From positions 62,001 through 126,000 of the forward strand of contig NZ_LN776183.1 of NCBI RefSeq assembly GCF_000827595.2: a stretch of DNA of 64,000 bases, given 5' to 3'. Shown here one piece after another: positions 1 to 8,138 of this stretch. The stretch's first letter is position 1. The number at the start of each line of letters is the position of its first letter. This DNA is from Necropsobacter massiliensis. Its GTDB lineage: Bacteria; Pseudomonadota; Gammaproteobacteria; Enterobacterales; Pasteurellaceae. The position numbers were made by a program, and so were the translations under genes. The notes under the pieces were generated by a model. That model had not been told where the DNA came from. It did no database searches and was given only the letters and a program-made list of their open reading frames with translations.

Positions 1-810
1 GGTTGCAAAGGTTCTACCGGTCCCGCTTCATTGAATCCCGCCACACAAAAACCTTACGGTAGCCGATTCCCGCATATCGTAGTGCAGGATTTAGTCAAAG
101 TTCAAAAAGCCTTGTTGGAGCAGCTGAACATTTCTCATCTGCATGCGGTGATCGGCGGTTCATTCGGTGGCATGCAGGCGACCCAGTGGGCGATCGATTA
201 CCCGGATTTTGTCAGCAATGTGATTAATCTGTGTTCTTCCCTTTATTTCAGCGCGGAAGCCATCGGCTTTAATCACGTGATGCGGCAAGCGGTAATCAAT
301 GATCCGAATTTTAATCAGGGTGATTATTATGACGGCGAACCGCCGTTGAAAGGTCTGTCTATCGCGCGTATGCTCGGTATGCTGACCTACCGCACGGATA
401 TTCAGCTTGCCAAAGCTTTCGGGCGGGCGACTAAAGCGGAAGGTGAATTCTGGGGCGATTATTTTCAGGTTGAATCTTATTTGAGCTATCAAGGCAAGAA
501 ATTTCTCGACCGCTTCGACGCCAACACTTATCTGCATTTACTGCGTGCGCTGGATTTATATGATCCGGCAGTGGGATATGCGGATATTAAAACCGCACTT
601 TCGCGTATCAAAGCCCGTTATACGCTGGTAGCGGTCACTAATGATCAGCTGTTTAAGATCGTGGATTTACGCAAAAGTAAGGCTTTATTAGAGCAACATG
701 GCGTTAATCTGAATTATCATGAATTTCCTTCTGATTATGGTCACGACGCTTTTTTGGTGGATTACGATTTTTTTGAACCACGGATCCGCTCAGGACTGGA
801 AACCGCGTGA
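1..810 (+). CDS. metX: Homoserine O-acetyltransferase, C-terminal part (start lies before the window)
   Basis: The protein transfers an acetyl group from acetyl-CoA to homoserine, the entry step of sulfhydrylation-type methionine synthesis in the cytoplasm. The reading frame is open from base 1 (GCKGSTGP...), so about 90 N-terminal residues of a roughly 355-residue family are missing. The alpha/beta-hydrolase nucleophile elbow GGSFGGMQ (bases 151-174) carries the catalytic Ser. The Asp of VTNDQLF and the His of YGHDAFLVD near the end complete the triad. The C-terminus looks intact. It converges with folK, and the two share a hairpin terminator. An internal ATG at base 31 is not the start, because the conserved residues before it are in frame. 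Confidence 0.93.
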   Translation, partial: GCKGSTGPASLNPATQKPYGSRFPHIVVQDLVKVQKALLEQLNISHLHAVIGGSFGGMQATQWAIDYPDFVSNVINLCSSLYFSAEAIGFNHVMRQAVINDPNFNQGDYYDGEPPLKGLSIARMLGMLTYRTDIQLAKAFGRATKAEGEFWGDYFQVESYLSYQGKKFLDRFDANTYLHLLRALDLYDPAVGYADIKTALSRIKARYTLVAVTNDQLFKIVDLRKSKALLEQHGVNLNYHEFPSDYGHDAFLVDYDFFEPRIRSGLETA

Positions 811-863
811 GATGCTAGCATCACGAAATGGAAAGCGAAACCAAGACCAAGTGTAGGCAGAAT

Positions 864-891
864 AAAAATGACCGAAGTGCGGTCATTTTTT
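864..891. terminator. USS-built hairpin terminator shared by metX and folK
   Basis: An 11-bp perfect stem (aaaaatgaccg at 864-874 and cggtcattttt at 880-890) encloses a 5-base loop and is A-rich on one flank and T-rich on the other, so it can act in both directions between the convergent genes. The USS AAGTGCGGT (875-883) forms the loop and part of the right arm. The arm also contains the folK stop codon (883-885). Confidence 0.75.
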
Positions 892-1365
892 GATAATTTT
901 CATTTGATGATTGGCAAAAGAGCGCTGTAAATCCGCCAGTTTTTCTCCCGTCGGCAGCACCAAATGCGGTGCGATTTCATATAACGGAATCAGCACGAAT
1001 TCGCGCTTTTTCATATCATAATGGGGCACAGTCAAACGCGCATGCTGGATGATTTCATCGGCGTACAGCAAAATATCCAGATCCAGCGTTCTTTCCCCCC
1101 AATGACGTAAACGCACTCTGCCTTGCTGGTTTTCGATCCGTTGTAGCTGATCTAATAAATCCAGCGGCGCAAGGATTGTTTGCAGGGCGGCGACGGCGTT
1201 GACGTAATCAGGCTGATCCTGCGGACCCAGCGGGCTGCTGCGGTAAAAGGAACTTACCGCGCTTAGCTTAGAATCGGGCAACGCCGCCATGGCGGTTAAG
1301 GCGGTATTCAGTTGCTGCATCGGATTATTTAAATTGCTGCCTAAGGCGATGTAAACGGTTTTCAT
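883..1365 (-). CDS. folK: 2-amino-4-hydroxy-6-hydroxymethyldihydropteridine pyrophosphokinase
   Basis: HPPK transfers pyrophosphate from ATP to 6-hydroxymethyl-7,8-dihydropterin in folate synthesis, in the cytoplasm. The 160-residue length is typical. The N-terminus VYIALGSNLNNP, the pterin/ATP-site stretch FYRSSPLGPQDQPDYVNAV and the family motif RHWGERTLDLDILLY are all present. Its ATG overlaps the pcnB stop by 4 bp (ATGA), so the two are translationally coupled in the order pcnB-folK. The stop codon shares its last A with a USS (TGACCGCACTT on the coding strand) and lies inside the terminator stem. Confidence 0.95.
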   Translation of the reverse strand: MKTVYIALGSNLNNPMQQLNTALTAMAALPDSKLSAVSSFYRSSPLGPQDQPDYVNAVAALQTILAPLDLLDQLQRIENQQGRVRLRHWGERTLDLDILLYADEIIQHARLTVPHYDMKKREFVLIPLYEIAPHLVLPTGEKLADLQRSFANHQMKIIKK

Positions 1366-2870
1366 TCGGATATCGGTTTAGCTTTGCGCCGCTTTCTGGC
1401 GCGGTAGAATTTTTTCTTCGGTTTCGGATTTAAGCGCTGCTGCTCCTGCACTAAGGTGGAGCGCTGTTCGCCGTTGCTCAGCTGAAACTCATGCCACCAC
1501 GCAGCAAGCTCCACCGTTTCGCCGCCCTCGATTTCCGCACGCATGACCAACAAATCAAAAGCGGCGCGGAATTTCGGATGTTCCATCACTTTAAGCGGCG
1601 CATTGCCTGTGCGTTTTAACAGTTGCAGCTGCAAAAACCAAATATCTCGAATCACCGTGGTATGTCGGCGCGGTGCGGCAAGGGCACGACAGAATAAACC
1701 CAGAATATCGTTGCCGGCCAAGGCGTAAGCATCGTGATTGTTCAATCCGCCTTCGTTTTTCAGCATATCCACTTTTTCACGCAATGGGTACCAGAAAAAC
1801 GCGGCAAACAGAAATGCTGGATTAATGCGCAGCTTATCGGCAACCCGCTCGTCTGTTGAAGTCAGCGCGGTGAGAATCATACGTTCGGCATGGCTGTCGC
1901 CTTGCTCGGTAAAATAGGGCATCAGGGCCGGGAACAATTGTTCGAAAAGCCCGTATTTGCGCAGCAGCTGATAAGTTTTTACACCATATCCTGTTTGTAG
2001 TAATTTCAGGCTTTCGTCAAATAAGCGGGCGGGCGGAATGTTTTGCAGCAGTCCCGCTAGCCGACGGATAGGCGCTTCGCTCGGTTTTTCCAGAAACATG
2101 TCCAGTTTTGCCATAAAGCGAATTGAACGCAGCATTCGCACCGGATCTTCCTGATAACGTACCGCCGGATCGCCGATTAAACGTAATTTGCCGGCTTTCA
2201 GATCCTCCAGTCCGTTAAAATAATCGCGCAGGGTATTGTCTTGTGGATTATAATACAACGCATTGACGGTAAAATCCCGCCGTTGGGCATCCTGTTCTAT
2301 GCTGCCGTACACATTATCGCGCAACAACATGCCTTGTTCGCTTTGTTTTGCCTGCCGTTCATTGTGGCTGTCGCTGTGATTGGCACGAAACGTCGCCACT
2401 TCAATAATATCGCGCCCGAACATCACATGAGCGAGCCGAAAACGCCGTCCTACCAGCCGGCATTGGCGTTGAAACACTGCCTGAATCTGTTCCGGCAAGG
2501 CATTGGTTGCCACATCGAAATCTTTTGGGTGTTTGCCGAGCAGTAAATCGCGCAGACAACCGCCGACGATATAAGCCTCGTAACCGTGACGATGTAATTT
2601 TTCCACCACGTTCAGCGCGTTTTTACTGATCATACGCGGATTAATGCCGTATTGTGAGGCTTTTACCACATGTTTATTATAACGATGTGCCTGTGCGGCA
2701 GATTTCGCATTACGGGAAAGGCGCGCTGACGCCACGAACGTCGGTTCGGCGCGTTGCGTGGAGGATTCGGTTTGTGATTTTGACTTGGAATCTGTCGTTT
2801 GTTTCAGATTGACTTCAGGGACGGTGCGATGCGTTGTCTTTTTAAACAGATTCTTAATTAAATTTAAAAT
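1362..2870 (-). CDS. pcnB: Poly(A) polymerase I, probably initiated at AUU
   Basis: PcnB adds 3' poly(A) tails that promote RNA decay. The nucleotidyltransferase core is clear: VGGCLRDLLLGKHPKDFDVATNA with the catalytic DFDV Asp pair, then GRRFRLAHVMF and EDPVRMLRSIRF, and a basic C-terminal tail KPKKKFYRARKRRKAK. The first usual start (GTG at 2735) has no ribosome-binding site and would cut conserved-looking basic N-terminal sequence. The frame stays open for 45 more codons to an ATT at 2868-2870, which follows AAGGGGTG at a normal spacing and an in-frame TGA just upstream. That start gives 502 residues beginning MLNLIKNLFKK. E. coli pcnB is known to use AUU, which limits its expression. The gene sits between dksA and folK. 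Confidence 0.9.
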   Translation of the reverse strand: MLNLIKNLFKKTTHRTVPEVNLKQTTDSKSKSQTESSTQRAEPTFVASARLSRNAKSAAQAHRYNKHVVKASQYGINPRMISKNALNVVEKLHRHGYEAYIVGGCLRDLLLGKHPKDFDVATNALPEQIQAVFQRQCRLVGRRFRLAHVMFGRDIIEVATFRANHSDSHNERQAKQSEQGMLLRDNVYGSIEQDAQRRDFTVNALYYNPQDNTLRDYFNGLEDLKAGKLRLIGDPAVRYQEDPVRMLRSIRFMAKLDMFLEKPSEAPIRRLAGLLQNIPPARLFDESLKLLQTGYGVKTYQLLRKYGLFEQLFPALMPYFTEQGDSHAERMILTALTSTDERVADKLRINPAFLFAAFFWYPLREKVDMLKNEGGLNNHDAYALAGNDILGLFCRALAAPRRHTTVIRDIWFLQLQLLKRTGNAPLKVMEHPKFRAAFDLLVMRAEIEGGETVELAAWWHEFQLSNGEQRSTLVQEQQRLNPKPKKKFYRARKRRKAKPISE

Positions 2871-2910
2871 AGTTCACCCCTTAGAAAAACACGGGCAGTT
2901 TAATTAAAGT

Positions 2911-2935
2911 GCGGTAGGCATAAGCCTCATACCGC
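2911..2935 (-). terminator. Imperfect hairpin downstream of dksA, partly USS
   Basis: On the minus strand the arms GCGGTA-GGC and GCC-TACCGC pair around a TTAT loop with a 3-base bulge, followed by ACTTTAATT. A USS (2907-2915) supplies one arm. It may attenuate transcription between dksA and pcnB. The T-run is weak, so termination would be partial. Confidence 0.4.
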
Positions 2936-2960
2936 CGAGTTATCCTTTATAGCGTTATTT

Positions 2961-2980
2961 GAGGGCGGTGTTCCGCCCTC
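2961..2980. terminator. GC-rich hairpin just past the dksA stop
   Basis: A perfect 8-bp stem (gagggcgg/ccgccctc) with a TGTT loop lies 13 bases after the dksA stop. No U-tract follows on the minus strand, so it may protect the 3' end of the dksA mRNA rather than terminate it. Confidence 0.4.
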
Positions 2981-2992
2981 ATTCGATGCCGT

Positions 2993-3430
2993 TTAACCGA
3001 CCATTTGTTTTTCACGGATTTCCGCCAGCGTTTTGCAATCAATGCACAGATCCGCGGTCGGACGCGCTTCCAAACGGCGGATGCCGATTTCTACCCCGCA
3101 TGAATCGCAATAACCGAAATCGCCGGTATCCAGTTTCTTCAGGGTATTCTCAATTTTTTTCATGAGCTTGCGTTCACGATCACGGGCGCGCAGCTCCAGA
3201 CTGAATTCCTCTTCCTGAGTTGCTCTGTCCGCCGGATCCGGAAAATTCGATGCTTCATCTCGCATATGGGCAACGGTGCGAGAGGTTTCTTCACGAATTT
3301 GATCATGCCAAGCCTGTAGGATTTTTCTGAAATGAAGCAGTTGCTCTTCATTCATATATTCTTCGCCTTCTTTTAATTGATACGGCTCTACACCGGCTAA
3401 GGCTAGTAAACTTAAAGAAGCGTTAGTCAT
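2993..3430 (-). CDS. dksA: RNA polymerase-binding transcription factor DksA
   Basis: DksA inserts into the RNA polymerase secondary channel and, with ppGpp, carries out the stringent response. The 145 residues contain the acidic coiled-coil tip DPADRA, which matches the DxxDxA signature, and the C4 zinc finger CDSCG...CIDC. The end IREKQMVG is canonical. The start ATG has a strong AGGAGA ribosome-binding site. It is transcribed towards pcnB and folK. Confidence 0.97.
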   Translation of the reverse strand: MTNASLSLLALAGVEPYQLKEGEEYMNEEQLLHFRKILQAWHDQIREETSRTVAHMRDEASNFPDPADRATQEEEFSLELRARDRERKLMKKIENTLKKLDTGDFGYCDSCGVEIGIRRLEARPTADLCIDCKTLAEIREKQMVG

Positions 3431-4059
3431 TTGTATCTCCTAGATAAACTTCATCCATTTAACTTGTTATTCAAACCGCGTTCGGGCGATAAGCATTCTC
3501 ATGGTCTGCATGAAAAAGCCGATTAAAGTGCAACGGGCTTTTTCAAGGGCGATATAAATAACAGAACTTGAAGCAATTAGCAAATAAATTTCGCGTAGAA
3601 ATTCTGATTTGCACGAATAATTTTTTTATTTTGCGATATTCGCGACAAAATTGAAAAAAACAATTTGCTGATTGGGGTTTATCGTTTTAGCTTTTAGCCA
3701 CACGTTCAAATAATCAGCGTTCGCGTTTGTCGCTAAAGGGGCGGCTAAACCTGTCCTGCGCTGCAAACGGGTATCGATTTTGCGACGGAATTCGGCTAAG
3801 ACGAATTGTCGGCAAGGTGCAAAACCTGTTGATGTATATTAAGATGAATAAAATGTTGCATAAAAGTGCGGTCAAAAATCGGAAAGTTTTTAAATAAAAA
3901 ACTCGCTCAACATCGACCGCACTTTTTGCATTTGAACTCATCGGGCGTACACTTAGGCTATTGTCGCGCAATGTGATGGTAAACCGCATGAAGCGCGTGC
4001 GCATAGGCAGCTTCATTGGCGGAAACGGAAAACGAATTTTTAATCGAAACGGAGGCGGT
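3431..4059. other. 629-bp intergenic region between dksA and gabD
   Basis: I see no convincing gene. The open frames on both strands here lack family features and ribosome-binding sites. The region holds the dksA promoter side, a 9-bp hairpin with complementary arms gaaaaagcc (3512-3520) and ggctttttc (3536-3544), and an inverted pair of USS at 3864-3872 and 3916-3924 separated by 43 bases. It then forms the leader of gabD, ending in GGAGG at 4051-4055. The sequence is AT-rich and degraded-looking, which suggests a lost gene or an insertion scar around gabD. Confidence 0.6.
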
Positions 4060-5505
4060 ATGCAGGATTTTTCTCTTATCAAAACCCATGCTTATATTAA
4101 CGGCGAATATATTGCGGCGAACAACGGCAACACCTTTGCCGTAACTAATCCGGCAAACGGGCGGGAAATATGTCGGGTTGCCGATCTCGGTGCGGAAGAA
4201 ACCGAAGCCGCCATTTGTGCCGCAGCAAATGCGCAGCAGCAGTGGAAAAAGGTGTTGCCGAAAGCCCGTGCCGCGGTATTGCGCCGTTGGTATGAGCTTG
4301 TGCTTCGGCACAAAGACGAACTGGCGCAGATTTTAAGTCTGGAGCAGGGCAAGCCGATCGCGGAGAGCCTCGGTGAAATTGCATACGGTGCCAGTTTTAT
4401 CGAGTGGTTTGCCGAAGAGGCGAAACGTATTTGCGGCGACATTCTGCCTTCTGATAAACCCGACCATCGTTTGCTGGTGCTTAAACAGCCTATCGGTGTC
4501 GTGGCGGCGATTACGCCGTGGAATTTTCCGAATGCGATGATTACGCGTAAAGCCGCACCGGCACTGGCGGCAGGCTGTGCGGTGGTCTTAAAGCCGGCGT
4601 CGGAAACGCCATTATCCGCACTGGCGTTGGCGGAACTGGCGACCCGCGCCGGTCTGCCGGCAGGCTTGCTGAACGTGATCACTTCCACCGATTCGGTCGC
4701 GGTGGGAAAGGTGCTGACAGAAAGCCCGATCGTGCGCAAAGTGACCTTTACCGGCTCGACTCGGGTGGGCAAGTTGTTAATGGCGCAGTCCGCCTCGACG
4801 GTAAAAAAACTTGCGCTGGAATTGGGCGGTAACGCACCCGCTATCGTATTTGATGATGCAGATTTGGATAAAGCGGTGGACGGCGTGTTCGTCTCGAAAT
4901 TTCGCAACAGCGGTCAAACCTGTGTCTGTACTAACCGCATTTATGTGCAATCGGGGATTTACGACGCCTTTTTAGCGAAATTCGCTGCAAAAGTCAGCCA
5001 AATCAAACTGGGCGAAGCGAATACGCAAGGGGTGACAATGGGACCGCTGATTAGCCAAAGTGCGGTCCAAAAAGTGCAGGAACATATCCGTGACGCTCTG
5101 CAAAAAGGGGCGCAGCTGGTGCGGGGCGGACAACTCGATGCGTTGGGTGGTACCTTTTTTCAGCCGACGATATTGCGTAATGTGACACAGGATATGCTTG
5201 TGGCGCGGGAAGAAACCTTTGCGCCGTTGGCACCAATATTTAAATTTGAAACGGAAGATGAAGCGGTGCGTATGGCAAACGATACGGAATTCGGATTGGC
5301 ATCCTATCTGTTTACGCAAAATATTGCGCGTATTTGGCGCGTATCGGAAGCGTTGGAATACGGAATCGTGGGGATCAACGAGGGGATTATCAGCAATGAA
5401 GTCGCTCCCTTTGGCGGCATCAAAGAATCCGGTCTGGGGCGCGAAGGTTCCCGCTATGGGATTGACGAGTTTTTAGAATTGAAATACCTGTGTCTGGATC
5501 TCTGA
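4060..5505 (+). CDS. gabD: Succinate-semialdehyde dehydrogenase (NADP+)
   Basis: The enzyme oxidises succinate semialdehyde to succinate in the cytoplasm. I chose the ATG at 4060 because GGAGG precedes it at a good spacing and the product (481 residues) matches the length of E. coli GabD; the open frame runs 33 codons further upstream but that part resembles nothing. Visible are AITPWNFPNAMITRK, the NAD(P)-binding FTGSTRVGK, general-base Glu254 in LALELGGNAP, nucleophile Cys288 in NSGQTCVCTNR and the C-terminal PFGGIKESGLGREG. No gabT or gabP lies nearby. It separates dksA from comEC, which I recall as neighbours in H. influenzae, so it looks like an insertion, though it carries an internal USS (about 5055). 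Confidence 0.9.
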   Translation: MQDFSLIKTHAYINGEYIAANNGNTFAVTNPANGREICRVADLGAEETEAAICAAANAQQQWKKVLPKARAAVLRRWYELVLRHKDELAQILSLEQGKPIAESLGEIAYGASFIEWFAEEAKRICGDILPSDKPDHRLLVLKQPIGVVAAITPWNFPNAMITRKAAPALAAGCAVVLKPASETPLSALALAELATRAGLPAGLLNVITSTDSVAVGKVLTESPIVRKVTFTGSTRVGKLLMAQSASTVKKLALELGGNAPAIVFDDADLDKAVDGVFVSKFRNSGQTCVCTNRIYVQSGIYDAFLAKFAAKVSQIKLGEANTQGVTMGPLISQSAVQKVQEHIRDALQKGAQLVRGGQLDALGGTFFQPTILRNVTQDMLVAREETFAPLAPIFKFETEDEAVRMANDTEFGLASYLFTQNIARIWRVSEALEYGIVGINEGIISNEVAPFGGIKESGLGREGSRYGIDEFLELKYLCLDL

Positions 5506-5531
5506 TTTTTTCCCTGTTCGCATCGCTTAAC

Positions 5532-5563
5532 ACCGCCTGAATGGAAACATTCAGGCGGTTTTT
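5532..5563 (+). terminator. Rho-independent terminator of gabD
   Basis: A 12-bp perfect stem (accgcctgaatg at 5532-5543 with cattcaggcggt at 5548-5559) closes on a GAAA tetraloop and runs into TTTTT, 26 bases past the gabD stop. Confidence 0.9.
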
Positions 5564-5578
5564 AGCGCAATAAAGGTG

Positions 5579-5628
5579 ATTTTTGCGAGCCGTGTCGTGA
5601 AAATAATTCTGAGGCGTTGGCGTATTAT
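5579..5628 (+). promoter_or_regulatory. Candidate competence (CRP-S/Sxy) promoter of comEC
   Basis: TTTTTGCGA-GCCGTG-TCGTGAAAA (5580-5603) resembles the Pasteurellaceae competence element, whose half-sites are TGCGA-N6-TCGCA: the left half is perfect and the right half matches 3 of 5, with an A-run on the far side. A -10-like TATTAT lies at 5623-5628, placing the element about 43 bp before the expected start point, right for class II CRP activation. CRP with Sxy is known to drive rec2/comEC in this family. The site assignment is mine by eye. Confidence 0.6.
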
Positions 5629-5672
5629 CATCAATTTTTCATAGTAACGCAAAATACTGCCCGTTTGTCGTT

Positions 5673-8096
5673 ATGAAATATTGTCGCCTGAATTTAGATG
5701 TTATCGTTGCCCTCATTTTGCTTGCCGCGTTCAGTTTATGCTGGATACCGCGCGCTTATTTGCTGAGTTTAACCGGTGCGACGATGATTTCGGCGGGCGG
5801 ATTGGCGGTGTTACTTACCGCAATTGTGTGCCATCGTGTCAAACTGGCCCACTTTGCTACGGCGTGGTTTCTGCTGACATTATGTCTGGCGTATTTTCAT
5901 TATCCCGCCGCTACGTTGTTGCAGCAGGCAGAACGGATTACCGACTTGCCGAAACGGATAAATACGGAGTTTCGCATTACGGAGATCGTGCGTCATCACG
6001 AGTATCAGACGCTGGTGGCAACGGCGCGGCTGCGCGATGATCTGCCCGAACAACGAATTTATCTGCGTTGGCAGCACACACACCCGGCGAATCTCGGTGA
6101 GCGTTGGAAAGGCGAGCTGCATTTGCGTGTGCTTTCTTCACGTTTGAATGATGGCGGTTTTGACCGCCAGCAATGGTATTTTGCCAAGGGAATAAGCGCC
6201 TATGCGACGGTAAAAAGTGCGGTCAAAATTGCGGATGAATTTTCTTTGCGTCAACGATGGCTGCAACAAGCTTTGCAACAGACCGAAGGATTGTCTGCAC
6301 AGGGCTTGCTGTTGGCGCTTGGATTCGGTGAACGGGCGTGGTTGGATGCGAGGCATTGGCAAATTTACCAGCGCACCAATACGGCGCATTTAATCGCGAT
6401 TTCCGGCTTGCATATCGGATTGGCAATGCTGATGGGCTTCGGTCTGGTTCGCATTATGCAGATAATGTTACCGACCCGACATATCGGTCCGTTCCTGCCG
6501 CTGTTGGGCGGACTGGCGATGGCATGGGGATATGCCGAGCTGGCGGGCTTGAGTATTCCGACTTTCCGCGCGCTGAGCGCGCTGGTGGTCATTGGCTTAT
6601 TTCGTTTTCAGCGGGTGTATTGCACGGCGTGGCAAATGCTGTTGCGGGTGCTGGCGCTGTTGCTGATTGCCGATCCGCTGATGCTGCTGTCCGCTAGTTT
6701 CTGGCTGTCGGTCGGCGCGGTGGCGGCGCTGATCGTGTGGTATCAATTTATACCGCTTGCCTTGCTGCAATGGCGCGGGCGCTCATTGGAGCATTCACCG
6801 TTACGCAAGATGCGCTATGTCATCAATCTGCTGCATTTACAGTTCGGTTTGCTATGGTTGTTCAGTCCGATACTGCTGTTGCAATTTAATGCTATCTCAC
6901 TGAGCGGTTTTGCCGCCAATTTGATTGCCGTGCCGTTATTCAGTTTGTTGCTGGTGCCGTTAGTACTGTTTGCGGTGATCAGTCGAGGCGCATGGAATAC
7001 GTGGTGGGCGGCAAATGAGCTGGCGCAGCTTATCACCGATTGGATCAGTCCGTTGCAGAATCATTGGCTTGCCGTGTCTGACCAAAATAGGTTAATTTTC
7101 ACCGCACTTTTAAGTATGCTGTTCGGCGGTGCGCTGTACGGGCTGGCGCGATGGCGGCAGAAATCTGCCGAGACCATGCCATTTGTCTTGCCGCGTTCCC
7201 GCTTTCCTTTTCAGTTAAACGAGCGGGCGATTGCACCGCCGACTTTGCTGCGAAACGCTATGATCGGCAGTCTGGTCGTCGCATTTTGCTGTTTGTTATG
7301 TTATGTACAGGCGCGCATTAACCGACCGTTGTGGCATGTGCAAACCCTGGATGTGGGGCAAGGGTTGGCGACATTGCTGGTTAAAGATAAGCACGCCATA
7401 TTGTATGATACCGGCGCGGGTTGGCGTGGCGGCAGTATGGCGAAAACAGAGATTATTCCTTATTTGCAACGTCAGGGCATTCAAATTGAAAAATTGATTT
7501 TAAGTCACGACGATAACGACCATGCCGGCGGTGCAGCTGATATTTTGCAGCATTATCCTAAGTCGGAACTGGTGAGTCCATCACACAAAAACTACGGCGA
7601 AATCCACCGCACTTTTTGTTATCGCGGACGTCAATGGCAGTGGCGGGGGCTGACAATCCGCGCCTTATGGCCACCGGCGCCGGTTGAGCGAGCGGATAAT
7701 CCGGATTCCTGTGTCTTGCTGGTTGAAGACGGGCGCTATCGGCTCTTGTTGACCGGCGATGCGGATATTGCGACGGAAAACCGGTTTGTGACGACGTTGG
7801 CACACATTGATGTGTTGCAGGTTGGGCATCACGGTAGTAAAACTTCTACCGGTCAGACTTTGCTTACGCAGACCCGTCCGAAAATTGCGCTGATTTCAAG
7901 CGGACGCCACAATCCGTGGGGATTTCCCCATCCCGATGTAATGGCCAGACTGCACGCTCAACAAAGTGCGGTCTATAATACAGCAGTTTCCGGACAGATA
8001 GAACTAGCGTTTTATCCTGCACACCTTAAAATTCGCCCGGCCAGAACGGATTTCGTGCCTTGGTATCGCGGATTAATTGGCTTGTATGGAAAATAA
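5673..8096 (+). CDS. comEC: ComEC/Rec2 DNA-uptake inner-membrane channel
   Basis: ComEC carries transforming single-stranded DNA across the inner membrane. The 807 residues show the N-terminal membrane and soluble domain (first about 210 residues), the Competence membrane domain starting with LIAISGLHIGLAM (near residue 240) with many hydrophobic helices to about 540, and a C-terminal metallo-beta-lactamase-like domain with LDVGQGLATLLV, SHDDNDHAGG (near 610) and QVGHHGSKTST. It is preceded by a candidate CRP-S promoter and followed 42 bp later by msbA. The gene carries four exact USS (about 6213, 7102, 7605 and 7964). No recognisable strong ribosome-binding site precedes the ATG, so the start is moderately sure. 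Confidence 0.95.
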   Translation: MKYCRLNLDVIVALILLAAFSLCWIPRAYLLSLTGATMISAGGLAVLLTAIVCHRVKLAHFATAWFLLTLCLAYFHYPAATLLQQAERITDLPKRINTEFRITEIVRHHEYQTLVATARLRDDLPEQRIYLRWQHTHPANLGERWKGELHLRVLSSRLNDGGFDRQQWYFAKGISAYATVKSAVKIADEFSLRQRWLQQALQQTEGLSAQGLLLALGFGERAWLDARHWQIYQRTNTAHLIAISGLHIGLAMLMGFGLVRIMQIMLPTRHIGPFLPLLGGLAMAWGYAELAGLSIPTFRALSALVVIGLFRFQRVYCTAWQMLLRVLALLLIADPLMLLSASFWLSVGAVAALIVWYQFIPLALLQWRGRSLEHSPLRKMRYVINLLHLQFGLLWLFSPILLLQFNAISLSGFAANLIAVPLFSLLLVPLVLFAVISRGAWNTWWAANELAQLITDWISPLQNHWLAVSDQNRLIFTALLSMLFGGALYGLARWRQKSAETMPFVLPRSRFPFQLNERAIAPPTLLRNAMIGSLVVAFCCLLCYVQARINRPLWHVQTLDVGQGLATLLVKDKHAILYDTGAGWRGGSMAKTEIIPYLQRQGIQIEKLILSHDDNDHAGGAADILQHYPKSELVSPSHKNYGEIHRTFCYRGRQWQWRGLTIRALWPPAPVERADNPDSCVLLVEDGRYRLLLTGDADIATENRFVTTLAHIDVLQVGHHGSKTSTGQTLLTQTRPKIALISSGRHNPWGFPHPDVMARLHAQQSAVYNTAVSGQIELAFYPAHLKIRPARTDFVPWYRGLIGLYGK

Positions 8097-8138
8097 AGGT
8101 ACAATGACGCGATTTTTTTCTATTTAAGACGATGAACT

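Noticed and set aside
3714-4311. Open frames of 117-122 codons on the minus strand between dksA and gabD
   Set aside because: They overlap the gabD leader and start, contain translated USS and low-complexity runs, and have no ribosome-binding site or family resemblance.
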